A model generated the notes under the pieces. That model did no database searches, was not told where the DNA came from, and saw nothing but the letters and a program-made list of their open reading frames with translations. This document shows, in pieces, positions 1 through 11,386 of a DNA stretch of 64,000 bases. Position numbers and translations under genes: made by a program. Every line of letters begins with the position of its first letter. The stretch's first letter is position 1. This stretch comes from Pollenia angustigena (Eukaryota > Arthropoda > Insecta > Diptera > Polleniidae): the NCBI GenBank assembly GCA_930367215.1, contig OV884059.1, forward strand, positions 238,575,803-238,639,802, given 5' to 3'.

Positions 1-37
1 GTAAATACTTCTTTCTTTTCTTTTACTACATGTACAG

Positions 38-1076
38 ATGGAGAAACGGCAACGCTGCCACATTTGCCACCTCAACCCACTACGGTATTGCAAGGCGTTT
101 CAGGGGCTGAGTGTTGCGCTCCGCTGGAAGACAGCACGGGGCAAGGGGTTTTGTCTTAACTGTTTCGCTCCTGACCATTACCGACGTCAATGTCCCTCGG
201 CCAACCGGTGCGCAGTACTGGTTAAGGGCCAGCCTTGCAACGCCCTTCACCACACTCTGCTTCACCCAGAAGTGAAGACAGATGTCCTCGCTGAACCTCA
301 TCGTGAGGACCCAATGGCAGCTAAAGCTCCTGCAGCCGTACCGGGCACACTCTCCGTGGCAACCCCGAAAGCCGCAATCCCTCAACTGGAGGACCTTCAG
401 CTGGCCGCCATGCTAGACAGGTTCGAAGTGACCATTAAAAGGACGCTTGTTGACGCAGCAACACAGACGGCCGCTCGTCCGAGCAAGGTGCTACCGAGCC
501 AAGCTACCCAGACCCCCCTGAAGAGCCACCGTGCTCCGGGGTCCCGGCCCAACAAACCGTGGCAGTCCAGACGTCAATCGTCACGTGCTGGCCAGTCGTC
601 CCCCTCATCAGAGTGAACCTCGGGTTTAAAGGTCAGAAGATGTTCACCACTTTCTTACTGGACCGAAAAGCTAAAAGTTCATCTCTTTTATGGCACGTGG
701 CCAAAGAATTGCCCGAATTCCAGCCGGTTCGAAAAGGTGGCGAAGTGTTCGGCCAATTTACCATGGAACCAGCATTCCCTCATCCTAAGCACGATTCCTT
801 CAGGATAACCCTTCCCTTGCGCGAGCGACTAGAGATTGAGGTGCCTGAGCAGATAACCGATCCGGCCTTAGCCCAACATTTCCGGCAGTACGACCCCTTG
901 GCTCACCCTTTCTTTCCCACCTGGCGCTAAATCGACGGCGTTTTAGGGGAAAAAGTTGCCCAGCACGTGCTAAAAGCAGACGTTGACCAGCCCGATCTTA
1001 ATGTGCCCATAGCCCAGGCCTCTACCTTTGGCTGGGTTGTATCTGGAGTATGGAGGGGGTGCTCCTGCCACTCGTC
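38..1076 (+). pseudogene. BEL/Pao-type retrotransposon gag-protease remnant
   Basis: Two overlapping reading frames in different phases. The first (38-616) has a zinc knuckle with C-x2-C-x4-H-x4-C spacing (CLNCFAPDHYRRQC, residues 39-52) after a CHICHLNPLRYC motif, as in insect BEL/Pao gag proteins. The second (559-930) resembles the protease/DUF1758 region and stops at a TAA (928-930). The same phase continues past it with IDGVLG and FGWVVSG, motifs typical of that region, up to about 1075. There the coding sequence runs directly into a purine tract and an LTR, so reverse transcriptase, RNase H and integrase are missing. The frame change, stop and deletion show a dead copy. BEL/Pao is inferred from motif order. 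The 5' LTR lies outside the window. Confidence 0.75.
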
Positions 1077-1087
1077 GGGGGGGAGTA
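1077..1087 (+). promoter_or_regulatory. Polypurine tract of the BEL/Pao-like element
   Basis: A run of seven G followed by AGTA sits directly before the TGTTG that begins the LTR. This is the expected position for the plus-strand priming site of an LTR retrotransposon. Confidence 0.6.
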
Positions 1088-1480
1088 TGTTGAAACGAGT
1101 TTCCTAAACGACCGGTGGCTAACCTCATCGTCCAGAGGCTATATTTTGGCTGCTTCAGTTAACAGTATTTTGCTGCTGTTCTCCTTAACTTCCAATTTTC
1201 AATTTTGTTTTATTTAATTTTGAATTTGTACTTCTTTTTTTTTTGAGTGTAGAATACTCGCTACTTTTTTTTTGGTTCCTTTTTATTTTTTCTTTTTTTC
1301 TCTTTTTTTATTGTACATATGTATATATTTGAATTTTGAGTAGTCTTTTCTTTAACTGCGAACAAGCAAGACGTTTTATAATAAAACTTTTTTGTTGTTG
1401 AATATTTTGGAAACCAACCGCGTTTTCTTTTCTATTGAACAATCCCTACCAGGCTAGGAAGCTTAGTAGCCTAAACAACA
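1088..1480 (+). mobile_element. 3' LTR of the BEL/Pao-like element
   Basis: The segment starts TGTTGAAACG and ends CTAAACAACA, giving short inverted TGTTG/CAACA ends. It is T-rich, has a TATATATT stretch near 1320 and an AATAAAAC polyadenylation-like signal near 1380. It follows a polypurine tract and a gag-protease remnant. The length (393 bp) is normal for BEL/Pao. With only one LTR visible, the ends are inferred from terminal motifs. Confidence 0.65.
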
Positions 1481-2176
1481 CGTTTATTTGTCATGATAAA
1501 TACCGCGAATAAAACTTCTGCATAGAAACAAAAAAACAAACATAATGTACAAAAATGGATTCCCCGAAAAAAGAAAGGAAAGTAAATATACAAACCAGCT
1601 AGACAAGTAAAAGACAGCGATAGAAACAAAAAAAAAAAAAAAATCAACAAAACACTTCGACAATCTTTTTAAGTGCACACAGGCGTATGATTTATTTATT
1701 TTTTCAAGTGAATTAAACAATTATACGACTTTTTATAACGAAATGGGCTGAGAAGGACAAATTTATTTTTCATTAATATGCATAAATAATTCTTTATGAT
1801 TTAAACTGAAAGACCTGATTATCTGCAATTTAAGCAGAAATAACATTTTGTGTATAGTTATTTTTCTATTTTGAACTTTCATAACGAACCCTTGTTAGCA
1901 TTAAAGCTTAAATAATTTATTATTAAATAACAAGTGAACGAACTAAAATATTATAACTTCATTCAGTTGCTATCATTTTAGCCTCTATTTGAATTAAGAT
2001 ATATACGAGTAAAAAACGGTGGCTAATTAGTTAGCTACAGCAATACTTCCTTAAGCTGATACACACAAATCATGCATGTACTCTAATGGAAATTTATTTT
2101 GAGCATCCACCCGTTATTGGCGAGAAGATATTTTGTCGAATTTTGGGAAGCGTAAGAATTCCTTTTGCTGAAGGCA
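1481..2176. other. Unassigned AT-rich DNA
   Basis: No coding similarity or terminal repeats recognised. It holds a 16-17 A homopolymer near 1628. The short reading frames show no family motifs. Confidence 0.5.
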
Positions 2177-3818
2177 CACGCAAAGAAAAAACATGGTTGT
2201 GGTAAACATATTCTAAGAGCAACATATTATGATTTGTCACCATTTTAAGATTATTATTGAATCATATTATGACTAAAAATACTCGTAATACGGCATCATA
2301 ATATTTTTCCCTTAATCATATTATTTTTCTGTTAATCATACTAAGTTAAGAAGTAATTAAATTATTATCATGTTAACCATAATAAGTTAAGAAGCAATCA
2401 AACTGTCAAAAAAATTTTAAATAAATAAAAATTTTTTTGATCGATTTTTTATTTTGTGGCTTTTTATAATTTTTCTTTATGTAAATTAAATAGCGGAGTT
2501 CAATATAAGGCTTGTAAAAGAACAAATGCAAAATCTGGGGCCACCGCGTATGTCCTTTCCGATTTGAGATATTGCATAATTTTAAACGCTCTTTACATGT
2601 TTCTAAAAATGTTTGAAAAAAGATAGATAAATTCCGATTTTTTAACGTAGTGACAAAGTTTAAAAAGTGCAATACCTAGCCCATAGTTTGAACTAGAATG
2701 GTCTTTCGGCTCTCCTGAAAAATTCGTTTTAAGACATACGCAGTTGCCCATGAAAACCACAGAAATATCGTATCACTTTTAGAAAATACCCTGCGGGAAA
2801 GTTGTGTCAATTGGTCCCACAGACTGGTCCTGGGAGTTGTGAAAATTGAAGAGGTACAAAAAGAAAGAACTCGTGACCAGTGAAAGGAGAACCAATCATG
2901 TAACTAATTTATGAAGAACAAAAAGGTAGAAAAAGTAATGAATTACAGTACAGTCTTCACCAATGTTCTGATAAATTTTTTTGTGACTTTCTAAAATTTG
3001 GCTCTTGAATTTAATTCTAGGACTTGTTTTATTGAAATAATACTACATCGTATTGAAATAATACTACATTTTAGTAACTGTCACTAAACACGTCCATTGC
3101 GAATAGATTTGTGACTGGTGAAATGGTGTCAATTGACCCCCTCCAATGGCAACCCCATGTAAAAGTGATACATCTCTTTCATATAAACTGTTAGAACTAG
3201 AACCGGTCTCTACCCCCAAAGACCTATCACGGGACTACTTTGGTGTCAGTTCGCTTCCCTCAAGGGTATAACGAAATCTCTGTGTGTTTTGTTGTTGGAT
3301 TTTACAAATAACGACGACATTTTGCATTTACACTATTAAATCACTAATACTGAATGAACTCCGCTAATATTTTAATTTTTTTAGTTTCTTTAAACTTATT
3401 TTTTTATAGGAATTTATCTTTAAATTTAATAAACCGCTGACATATAAAATAAACGACACAACTGATTCCAAATTATTTTAAAATGGCGCTAACATAATAT
3501 TTTTAGAGTAAAAATAGTTTGAATGCATCTTAGATATAATATGATAAATGTATAGAAAGTAAACATGTTATGGCTATTAAATATCATGATATGGTTGTTA
3601 GTAACATAATATGTTTTGAAAGTTATCATAATTTACTTGTTAGAAAAATAATTATTTTTCGGTCAACAATACCCAAATTTATAATTGATATGTTTACAGT
3701 AACTATAATATTGTTGATATTAAATAAAAAATATCAATTATTTGTGTACGACAACAATATATTGTTACATTAAACATAGTGTTGTTGCCGTAACCATGCC
3801 CAACCATATTTTCCATTT
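2177..3818 (+). mobile_element. Family I inverted-repeat element, copy 1
   Basis: Noncoding element sharing its whole outer sequence with 33216-34301 (same strand) and 18755-19743 (opposite strand). The left tip is CACGCAAAGAAAAAACATGG. The right end carries CCAACCATATTTT, the complement of the same tip motif, but its last bases are degenerate. It has a subterminal block of AAGTTAAGAAG-containing repeats (about 2310-2400). An inner segment bounded by AGCGGAGTTCA (2491) and its complement TGAACTCCGCT (near 3364) is about 650 bp longer than in copy 3. The superfamily is not resolved; copy 3 suggests a TA target. Confidence 0.7.
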
Positions 3819-3946
3819 TGCTCATAGAATTTTTATTTGTTTTTTATTATCTGTACAAATCTGTCTCTACCGAATACTTGTTTTTGGAAAGCATTGCAAA
3901 TAATATATTTCATTTGTTGTTGCCACCACGTGTACTTTATTCGTTC

Positions 3947-4112
3947 ACGTCAGTCAAGAATGAAAAATTATCAATAAATTTTTATTAATTTCATGTTGTA
4001 AAATTCCTTTCTTCATAAAAATAATTTAATGAAATTAGCCTGACTAAAAATATAAAAATTTCGATTAAAAACCATGAACAGTTCAATTAAATAACCATAT
4101 GTTATAGTCTTT
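3947..4112 (+). mobile_element. 3' fragment of the tRNA-like SINE family
   Basis: Starts at GTCAGTCAAGAATG and continues through the CATGTTGTAAAATTCC block and the TTCATAAAAATAATTTAATG block. Both are shared with copies near 24.0, 34.4, 50.3, 50.8 and 54.0 kb. The tRNA-like head is absent. Confidence 0.6.
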
Positions 4113-4889
4113 ATATTTATTTCAAGAATTAATATTTCTACAAACCTTGATTCAGTTTAATACTCATTTAATTTCAACTTCGTTTTTATCTAAAATTTAT
4201 GTTATGCTTTATATTGTTCAAAGCAGTTTCTCTAATTGTGGTAAACATTTGAACAACTTGCACAGCTGTCGCATGAGTGTCATTAATCTCTCATTAAGTA
4301 AATATAAATTATACGCTCTGTAGAACTAATGTAAAGATTTTTACTTAAAGTAAAGATTTTTACTTGCCCTTTGAACTCTCGCTCGTATTTCAAGTAGATA
4401 AAATTAAATTTTGTTGTGTTCACAATAACGTTAAACAGAATATTTTAATTACAAGAAAATAACTTATCAACTTCTGTGTGTCGGTAATGGCAAAACAATT
4501 CTCTGGATTTTTTCAAATGCTTTCAAAAAAAAAGTTGTGAATACACATTTTAAAGATTGATTTATGCAATTAAGTACTTTTTCTTTATGAGGTAATACAA
4601 TTTTTTATTAACTTTGTACTTAAATAGTTTACATTTAACTCATTTGTCTTCGAAATGCCATTGTTGTTTGTGTTTGTTTAAATCGGATGGAATCTGTATG
4701 TAAGCTTACATTTGTGTTTTTCTTAAATCTCAGGACACCTGCTCCTTGTAGTTGTAACCTTAATCTTCTTGCAGCGACTATCACAACATGATTACTGACA
4801 TTTAACACCACAATGGAAACATTTTACAGTTTAGATTTATATCAAGTTGATGACAACACAATTTTGTTTTAAAGGGTATTTTTTTAAGC
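4113..4889. other. Unassigned AT-rich DNA
   Basis: No recognised coding region, terminal repeats or RNA gene. Confidence 0.45.
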
Positions 4890-5156
4890 GCAAAAGAACT
4901 TATCTTTATATATAAGAGAGTTGCGTGAGTGACTGACACATTCAGCATCGCCAAGCCCAAACCGCTGACCCTAGAAACTTGAAATTTGGATAGCGGTTGG
5001 TCAATCCCCAAATCGATCCACTAAGTCGGGATTTTTCGAAGTTTGAATTTTTAGGGGGTAAAAAAGGTAAAAATAGGAAAATTCTGTAACCTTATATCTC
5101 CAAAACTAAAAGAGATGCAAAATAAATGTAAAACTTATAGCTGTTCATTAGAAAAA
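4890..5156. repeat. Noncoding repeat-like block beside the Helitron
   Basis: Contains TATATATAAGAG, then GTGAGTGACTGACACATTCA and text of the 'aaacttgaaatttggatag' type, a style common in dispersed insect repeats. A stylistically similar block follows the Helitron at 6276-6600, so the Helitron may have split one older repeat. That link is inference. Confidence 0.3.
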
Positions 5157-6275
5157 CTAGCTGACCCGGTCCGCGTTGCTGGCCCTAAGCAAACATTAGT
5201 GTTGTATTACCAGACGATTTAAATTGAGCTTTAAACGAAATTTACGGCCTTTAAAATTTTCCTTCCTTAAAAACCTAAGTTGGACCATGGCGATGATTTT
5301 AAAGAAAAAATCATCCAAATCGGTCAAGCGTTCTCAAGTTATGCGCTTAATAGAAAAAGTGGGCGAAAAAGTAGGCGTGAGACATTTTTCTTTCGATGAA
5401 AACGTAGAATGGGTTAATACGAACATTTAAAAGAAAAATTAGTCAAATCGATGTAGCCGTTTTTTGATTTTAGGTAAATCGAAAAAAGTGGGCGGGGCAA
5501 AATTTTATTTCCGTAAAAACCTAAGTTAGACCAAGGCAATCATTTTAAAGAAAAAATCGTTTGAATCGGTCAAGCCGTTCTCAACTTATGCGCTTAATAG
5601 AAAAAGTGGGCGTAAAAGTGGGCGTGGTAAATTTTTCTTTCGATGAAAACTTAAAATGGATTAATACGAACATTTGAAAGGACAATTAGTCAACTCGATG
5701 GAGCCGTTTTCTGATTTTAGGTAATTCGAAAATAGTGGGCGTAAAAGTGGGCGGGGCAACATTTTTTTTCCTCAAAACCTAAGTTGGACCATGGCGATCA
5801 TATTAAAGAAAAAATCGCCCAAATCGGTCAAGCCGTTCTCCAGTTATGCGCTTAATAGAAAAAGTGGGCGTAAAAGTAGGCGTGGTAAATTTTTCTTTCG
5901 ATGAAAACTTAAAGTTGATTAATACGAACATTTGAGAGAAAAATTAGTCAACTCGATGGAGCCGTTTTCTGATTTTAGGTAAATCGTAAAAAGTGGGCGG
6001 GGCAAAATTTTCTTTCCGTAAAAACCTAAGTTGGACCATGGCTATCATTTTAAAGAAAAAATCGTTCAAATCGGTCAAGCCGTTCTCAAGTTATGGATTT
6101 TGCCACGCCCCTCCGCCCCCAGACCGAAAATCAAAAATCAGACTACACAGTGTCACCCGCCTGAGTATTCTGAAGATTCCCTGAAAATTTCATCAAAATC
6201 GGCCTAGCCGTTTTGGAGTCCATACGTTACATACATACACACATACACACACACATCCAATTTTATATATATAGA
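5157..6275 (-). mobile_element. Non-autonomous Helitron with internal tandem repeats
   Basis: Read on the minus strand it starts TCTATATATATAAAATTGG and ends GGGTCAGCTAG. It is flanked by A on the 5' side and T on the 3' side, matching the Helitron rule of TC...CTRR inserted between A and T. The interior is about 3.5 tandem copies of a ~250-bp unit; the phrase AACCTAAGTTGGACC recurs near 5272, 5518, 5776 and 6023, alternating with AAAAAGTGGGCG blocks. There is no Rep/helicase coding. The 5' tip is shared with the mini-Helitron at 16950, and the CTAGCTGACCC end with 51319. Confidence 0.72.
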
Positions 6276-6647
6276 TAAGCGGACAGGTGTCTGGTACTTT
6301 TTTGAAATTCGACCCAATAAGGGTCAAATCTATATTTTAGTACTTTTTTGGCACCCCGTCTACTTACCACATTCGAAACTCATCAAAAAAAAAAAAAATT
6401 GGTACTTTTTCGAAATTCGAACATTTAAGGGGTGAAAATCGTAACTATTTTTGGTACTTTCATTTTCCTCCATTCATTGACATATTCGTACTAAATAATG
6501 GGCTGCCACTACAATACTGATACTTTAATGCGGGAAAAATATAGCACCCAAAAAACGAAATACGGGAAATTTTATATTTTTCTTTAGCTTTTTGGTTCTA
6601 CTAAAGTAGCGGGTTAAATGCTAGAATTTAAACAAGTTTAAAGCTAG
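6276..6647. other. Unassigned DNA between Helitron and LINE A
   Basis: Repeats the phrase GGTACTTTTT / GAAATTCGA several times (about 6297, 6400, 6455) and contains an A13 run. It is probably an older repeat. No family assigned. Confidence 0.3.
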
Positions 6648-7071
6648 AAAAATTAACTTTGGCATTCATCAGAATTATTCTGCCATGGCTAATTAAATAT
6701 TTTAAGCGCATTTTTAATACTATTATCATAACTAACTCTTTTTCCAAAGAATGGAAATACGCCAGGATCGTTCCAGTGCCAAAGGCGGGAGGTGATTTTC
6801 GTCCTATTGCCATCCTAACATACTTTTCGAAGGTTTTTGAGCACATGATTCATAAACATATATATAAATACGTGAGCGATAACAATCTATTGACTGATAG
6901 TCAATCTGGCTTATATACCTCGGCGTAGCTGTATTACGGCGTTATCCGATGTAGTAGAAGACATAAGAGGCAACTTGGATGGTGATCAAGTCACATTTCT
7001 GGTTCTACTAGACCATTCCAAGGCCTTTGATACGGTCAATCATTGTATTCTTTGTTTCGCGGTTTTTTATG
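6648..7071 (+). pseudogene. LINE A reverse transcriptase, first part
   Basis: Encodes a non-LTR reverse transcriptase start: PVPKAGGDFRPIAIL (fingers), then after a frameshift near 6925 LDHSKAFDTVNH, the palm motif with the first catalytic aspartate. The frame then enters the inverted-repeat element that begins at 7074 and resumes at 8205. The family looks like the jockey/CR1 group, but I cannot name the clade. The paralogue at 17675-18720 shares the later domains. The 5' half of the element (endonuclease) is missing, as is usual for truncated LINE copies. Confidence 0.75.
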
Positions 7072-7073
7072 TA

Positions 7074-8202
7074 CACAGAGAAAACAGATTCGTGATCAAC
7101 AACAGATATTGTTAGTTGTTAGTATGATTATTAGAAACAAAATTGTGCTTATACCCGAATAAATGATGGGTGCAACTGAATTAACACATAATTGGTGTTC
7201 ATAACAAGAGATTTGATTGTCGTTATCAACATATTTTTTTTTAACCGGTCAAATGTAGCCCATAAGGGGCAAGGACTTGTCCAAAGGTAATCTCAATGAA
7301 TGGAAAAAATGGGTTATTTTACAGTACGATGTCCTAGGGCAGGACCATATAACCCAGCTTGCATTACTAAGGGAAAGTCTAAAACTGCTCCAACGTATAC
7401 TCCAGAGGATTAGCTTTGAAATCGTTTCAAAACGAAAACATGTCGTTGAAAAACGAAGACATGTCGTTTCACTGCAAACTCGTTTTAATAATGACATGGT
7501 CCATACTTGCAGTACATTGGACCAGTCCAGGATCAAAATGGATCAAGAAGTTCAATATAATTTGCAGGGTATAAAAAATAATGCATACATTCATACATAC
7601 ATATGTATACACGTACATACATATGTTCATACCTATAAGAATACGTAAATTACTTAACCCTATTTATTAAGTTTTTCACATTTTCCATTTTTGAACGCAC
7701 ATACATATATTTTTTAAATATAATATTAAAAATTAATTTAATCTATCAAATGTTTTGACAGAAAATTTAGTAAGCAATTGGGGCTTTTAGCTATTTTTTA
7801 GTTGTGAATTCCAAATAATTATATTTTCATTTGTTGTACTCGAATTGAATCTATTCCAACAATCAATAATTAGCTGCAATAAATGAATAATCATTTATAT
7901 TACAAAATTTAGTGACGAAATCAAATTATTGATTGCAATGACCAATATTCAGTATTGCCCTATATTAAATTCAGTTGTGATTCTAACCATTTGTTCTAAT
8001 TTTTAAAACTTAATTAAATTAGTTATCATAACTAATAAAAGAATTGAAAGAATCATATTTCAGTTGGAACATCATTTTTATAATCAAGAGAATTAAAAAT
8101 CAGTTAGAACTATACATTTTTAATAGTTGCAATAATAAATCATATTACTTGATCAATATATTATTACTGCAACCGTTTCCCAACCAATTTGTTTTCTGTG
8201 TG
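7074..8202. mobile_element. Family II inverted-repeat element, copy 1, in LINE A
   Basis: Left tip CACAGAGAAAACAGATTCG, right tip CCAATTTGTTTTCTGTGTG, flanked by TA on both sides (7072-7073, 8203-8204). Removing it and one TA rejoins the LINE frame exactly (FFMYSSFSVKLIKNLSERT), so the boundaries and the 2-bp duplication are well supported. It is noncoding. A second copy is at 37086-38083. It contains a CATACA-type microsatellite near 7583-7635 absent from copy 2. TA targets suggest Tc1/mariner-like mobilisation, but that is inference. Confidence 0.85.
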
Positions 8203-8204
8203 TA

Positions 8205-9046
8205 CTCTTCTTTTTCAGTAAAACTAATTAAAAATCTATCTGAGAGAACACAATCTGTCTCCCTAAATGGGTGCATTTCTCACCTGTTGAAAGCTAAACA
8301 TGGTGTTCCACAGGGCTCGGTCCTTGGACCGCTCTTCTTTTCGCTATATTCAAATGACCTACCAAAAAATCTGCATTATTCGAAAATTCAAATGTATGCT
8401 GACGACGTTCAACTATACCTCAGCAGTCCTAGAAACTCATACCTAACAAGTGTAAACCATTTAAATTTTGATTTGGACAAAATTTTTAATTGGGCTTCGG
8501 CTAATGACTTGAAACTAAATTCGGAAAATCCAAATGTTTAGTGATAAGTAGGAAAAATGTAGTAATGAATGATGATCTGAATATTTATATTGGAGATGCT
8601 GTTGTTGCCACGGTTAAAAATCTAGGGATAACAATGAATAGGACTTTGACTTGGTCGGATCACATCAATCAGGCTTGAGGCAGGATATATGGTATGTTAA
8701 GGGGATTGTGGATCACACAATTTTTTACACCACTTAGATTAAGAACTTCAAGTGCGAAGACTTGTCTACTACCGACGCTACTGTATGCCTCTGAAATATA
8801 TGCTGGCTGCAACTCCCGGGATATGAGAAAACTCACCACTACGTATAATAACATTGTCCGCTACGTTTTTGGTTTGAAAAAATTTGATAGAATAAGTTCT
8901 TATTCCTGCCGTTTACTTCATTTACCATTTAATAATTTTCTTAAATTTAGGAGCATTATCTTCCTACACAGGATTACAATAACTATGGAACCGAAGTACC
9001 TTTACGATCGTTTACGGATCGCAAGATGGCTTAGAGGGATATCTAT
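8205..9046 (+). pseudogene. LINE A reverse transcriptase, second part
   Basis: Continues the reverse transcriptase: GVPQGSVLGPLFFSLYSND, the catalytic MYADDVQLY box (near 8391-8417), FNWASANDLKLN, then thumb and C-terminal sequence with LPTLLYASEIYAGCN and RYVFGLKKFDRIS. A TAG near 8539-8541 and an in-frame TGA near 8677 inactivate it. The 3' boundary is set by an 8-bp duplication (9039-9046) caused by the foldback element. It shares long stretches with the reverse copy at 17675-18720, which shows the two are one family. Confidence 0.85.
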
Positions 9047-11095
9047 TAGACTGGTCGCATCTTGTATGGGATTTTTTTTTTTTTAAATTTAAATGTTTGC
9101 GCTGCTTTAAATATGAGGTTTGGTGTAAGAAATCAAGTCCTAATTTTTCAGCTCAATCCGACGGTGCCTAGTTGTGCCAAGTGGGGCCCAAAGTTCCCCA
9201 TATGATAAAAAAAACATCTATTGAAGCAGATACTAGATAAAAAGCCGGTCTTAAAGACCGAAAATCGAAAATCTGGCTTCGTTACGATCTTCCGCAGAGA
9301 AAATTCTTTAAGTATGCCAAATTTCAGCTTCCTATGTCATCAGATGGCTTCAGAAAGTTGCGGAAAGAATAGGACATACATGCAAACATCCTTACATACT
9401 AAGAAATTATATATTGTACAGATAGATTAAAGTATTTGCAGTTTAATATTTTAGTATGATACGAACGAAAGATTTTTAACTAATTTAAACTAATTCGGGG
9501 TCGCTGAATCCAGTGGTGCTAGCCGTTTTTTTAGGTTAGATTTAGTTTTCGAGATATCCGTTATTTCGCAAATTAAGGATGTTGCACAACATATGTTCGC
9601 GCAACTCAAAAACGCTTTAGCTTATTGAAAAACTAAAAAAAACCGAAATTCGGCAATAAAATTTACTTTAAGAAAGTTAAAACTTTTTTCTTCATATTGG
9701 CTTTGGTTTTCGAGATATACCGTTATTTCGAAAATTAGGGAGGTTGCACAACATATGTTCGCGTAACTCAAAAACGCTTTAGTTTATTGAAAAACAAAAA
9801 AAACCGAAATTCCGCAATAAAATTTACTTTAAGAAAGTTAAAACTTTTTTCTTCATATTGGCTTTGGTTTTCGAGATATACCGTTATTTCGAAAATTAAG
9901 GAGGTTGCACAACATATGTTCGCGTAACTCGAAAACGCTTTAGCTAATTGAAAAACTAAAAAAAACCGAAATTCCGCAATAAAATTTACTTTAAGAAAGG
10001 TAAAACGTTTTTCTTATATGCGCAGTCGTTTTAGAAACATAATTTTTTTTTCTGGAAAAAAAATAATTTTTTTATTAAAATTTCGGAATTTTTGTTTTTA
10101 AAAATTCAAAAGACCAACTCCAGTCATACATTTGACCCTTCTTGAGGCATCCTAGGCACTACACGGGCCAAATATAAGAATTTCAATTATACACATATGG
10201 CGGTTTAATAAAATTCTTAAATTAATTAAAATTTTTCGTCTTTTGTGAATACATAAAATCAAAAGTTGTGAACAGATTTTAATCATTTAGAGCTTGTTTT
10301 GTTTGCAATATTGTTTTTTATATGACTCTATAAAATTGGAAGCATAGCTCCATTTTTCAATTTTTTATGAATTTTTAATAACAAAAATTCCGAAAGTTTA
10401 ATAAAAAAATTATTTTTTTTTCCAGAAAAAAAAATAATGTTTCTAAAACGACTGCGCATATAAGAAAAACGTTTTACCTTTCTTAAAGTAAATTTTATTA
10501 CGGAATTTCGGTTTTTTTTAGTTTTTCAATAAACTAAAGCGTTTTTGAGTTGCGCGAACATATGTTGTGCAACATCCTTAATTTGCGAAATAACGGTATA
10601 TCTCGAAAACTAAAGCTAACCTAAAAAAACGGCTAGCACCACTGGATTCAGCGACCCCGAATTAGTTAAGATTAGTTAAAACTCTTTCGTTCGTATCATA
10701 CTAAAATATTAAACTGCAAATACTTTAATCTATCTATACAATATATAATTTCTTAGTATGTCAGGATGTTTGCATGTATGTCCTATTGTTTCCGTAACTT
10801 TCTGAAGCCATCTGAGACAAGGAAGCTGAAATTTGGCATACTTAAAGTATTTTCTCTGCGGAAGATCGTAACGAAGCCAGATTTCGATTTTCGGTCTTTA
10901 AGACCGGCTTTTCATCTAGTATCTGATTGAATAGATGTTTTTTTTATCATATGGGGAACTTTGGGCCCCACTTGGCACGACTAGGCACCGTCGGATTGAG
11001 CTGAAAAATTAGGACTTGATTTCTTACACCAAACCTCATATTTAAAGCAGCGCAAACATGTAAATTTTAAAAAAAAAAAAATTGCGACCAGTCTA
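9047..11095. mobile_element. Foldback element 1, in LINE A
   Basis: A near-palindrome of 2049 bp. Tips are TAGACTGGTCGCA and its exact complement, and the 8-bp duplication ATATCTAT lies on both sides (9039-9046, 11096-11103). Excision rejoins the LINE frame as RGISIIQFCHRSHASE. The arms are roughly 9047-10095 and 10370-11095 around a centre of about 270 bp. The left arm is longer because a ~161-bp unit with TTTTCGAGATATACCG is present three times (about 9548, 9709, 9869) and once in the right arm. No transposase. The 8-bp duplication fits hAT- or P-like mobilisation. Confidence 0.85.
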
Positions 11096-11386
11096 ATATC
11101 TATTATACAATTTTGTCATCGAAGTCACGCATCCGAATGCCAATTTTTTTTGTTTAGTATACGTCTCTGGAATCAACTTCCAAAACATTTGCAAACCACT
11201 TGCAACGCAATAAGATTTAGAAAATTACTTAGTAATTATTTTTGCTAAAGTTTATCGTTATCATATCTGATTGTATTGCTGTCAAATTATTGCATCTACT
11301 TATTATTATTTTTTATTATTTTATTAATCTTTATGAATGTTTTTATTTCAATTGTATACCTCTTTTTTATTTTTATTATATTTTAT
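11096..11386 (+). pseudogene. LINE A C-terminus and proximal 3' UTR
   Basis: Encodes the end of the LINE polyprotein, with LWNQLPKHLQTTCNAIRF-like sequence, then a T-rich 3' UTR. The matching region of the reverse copy reads IWNELPDNLQTTSNAMRF. The segment carries the foldback target duplication at its start and TATTTTAT (11379-11386) at its end, where the next foldback element is inserted. Confidence 0.8.

Noticed and set aside
5224..6184. Lysine- and serine-rich frames in the Helitron
   Set aside because: They follow the ~250-bp tandem unit in shifting phases and have no family similarity.
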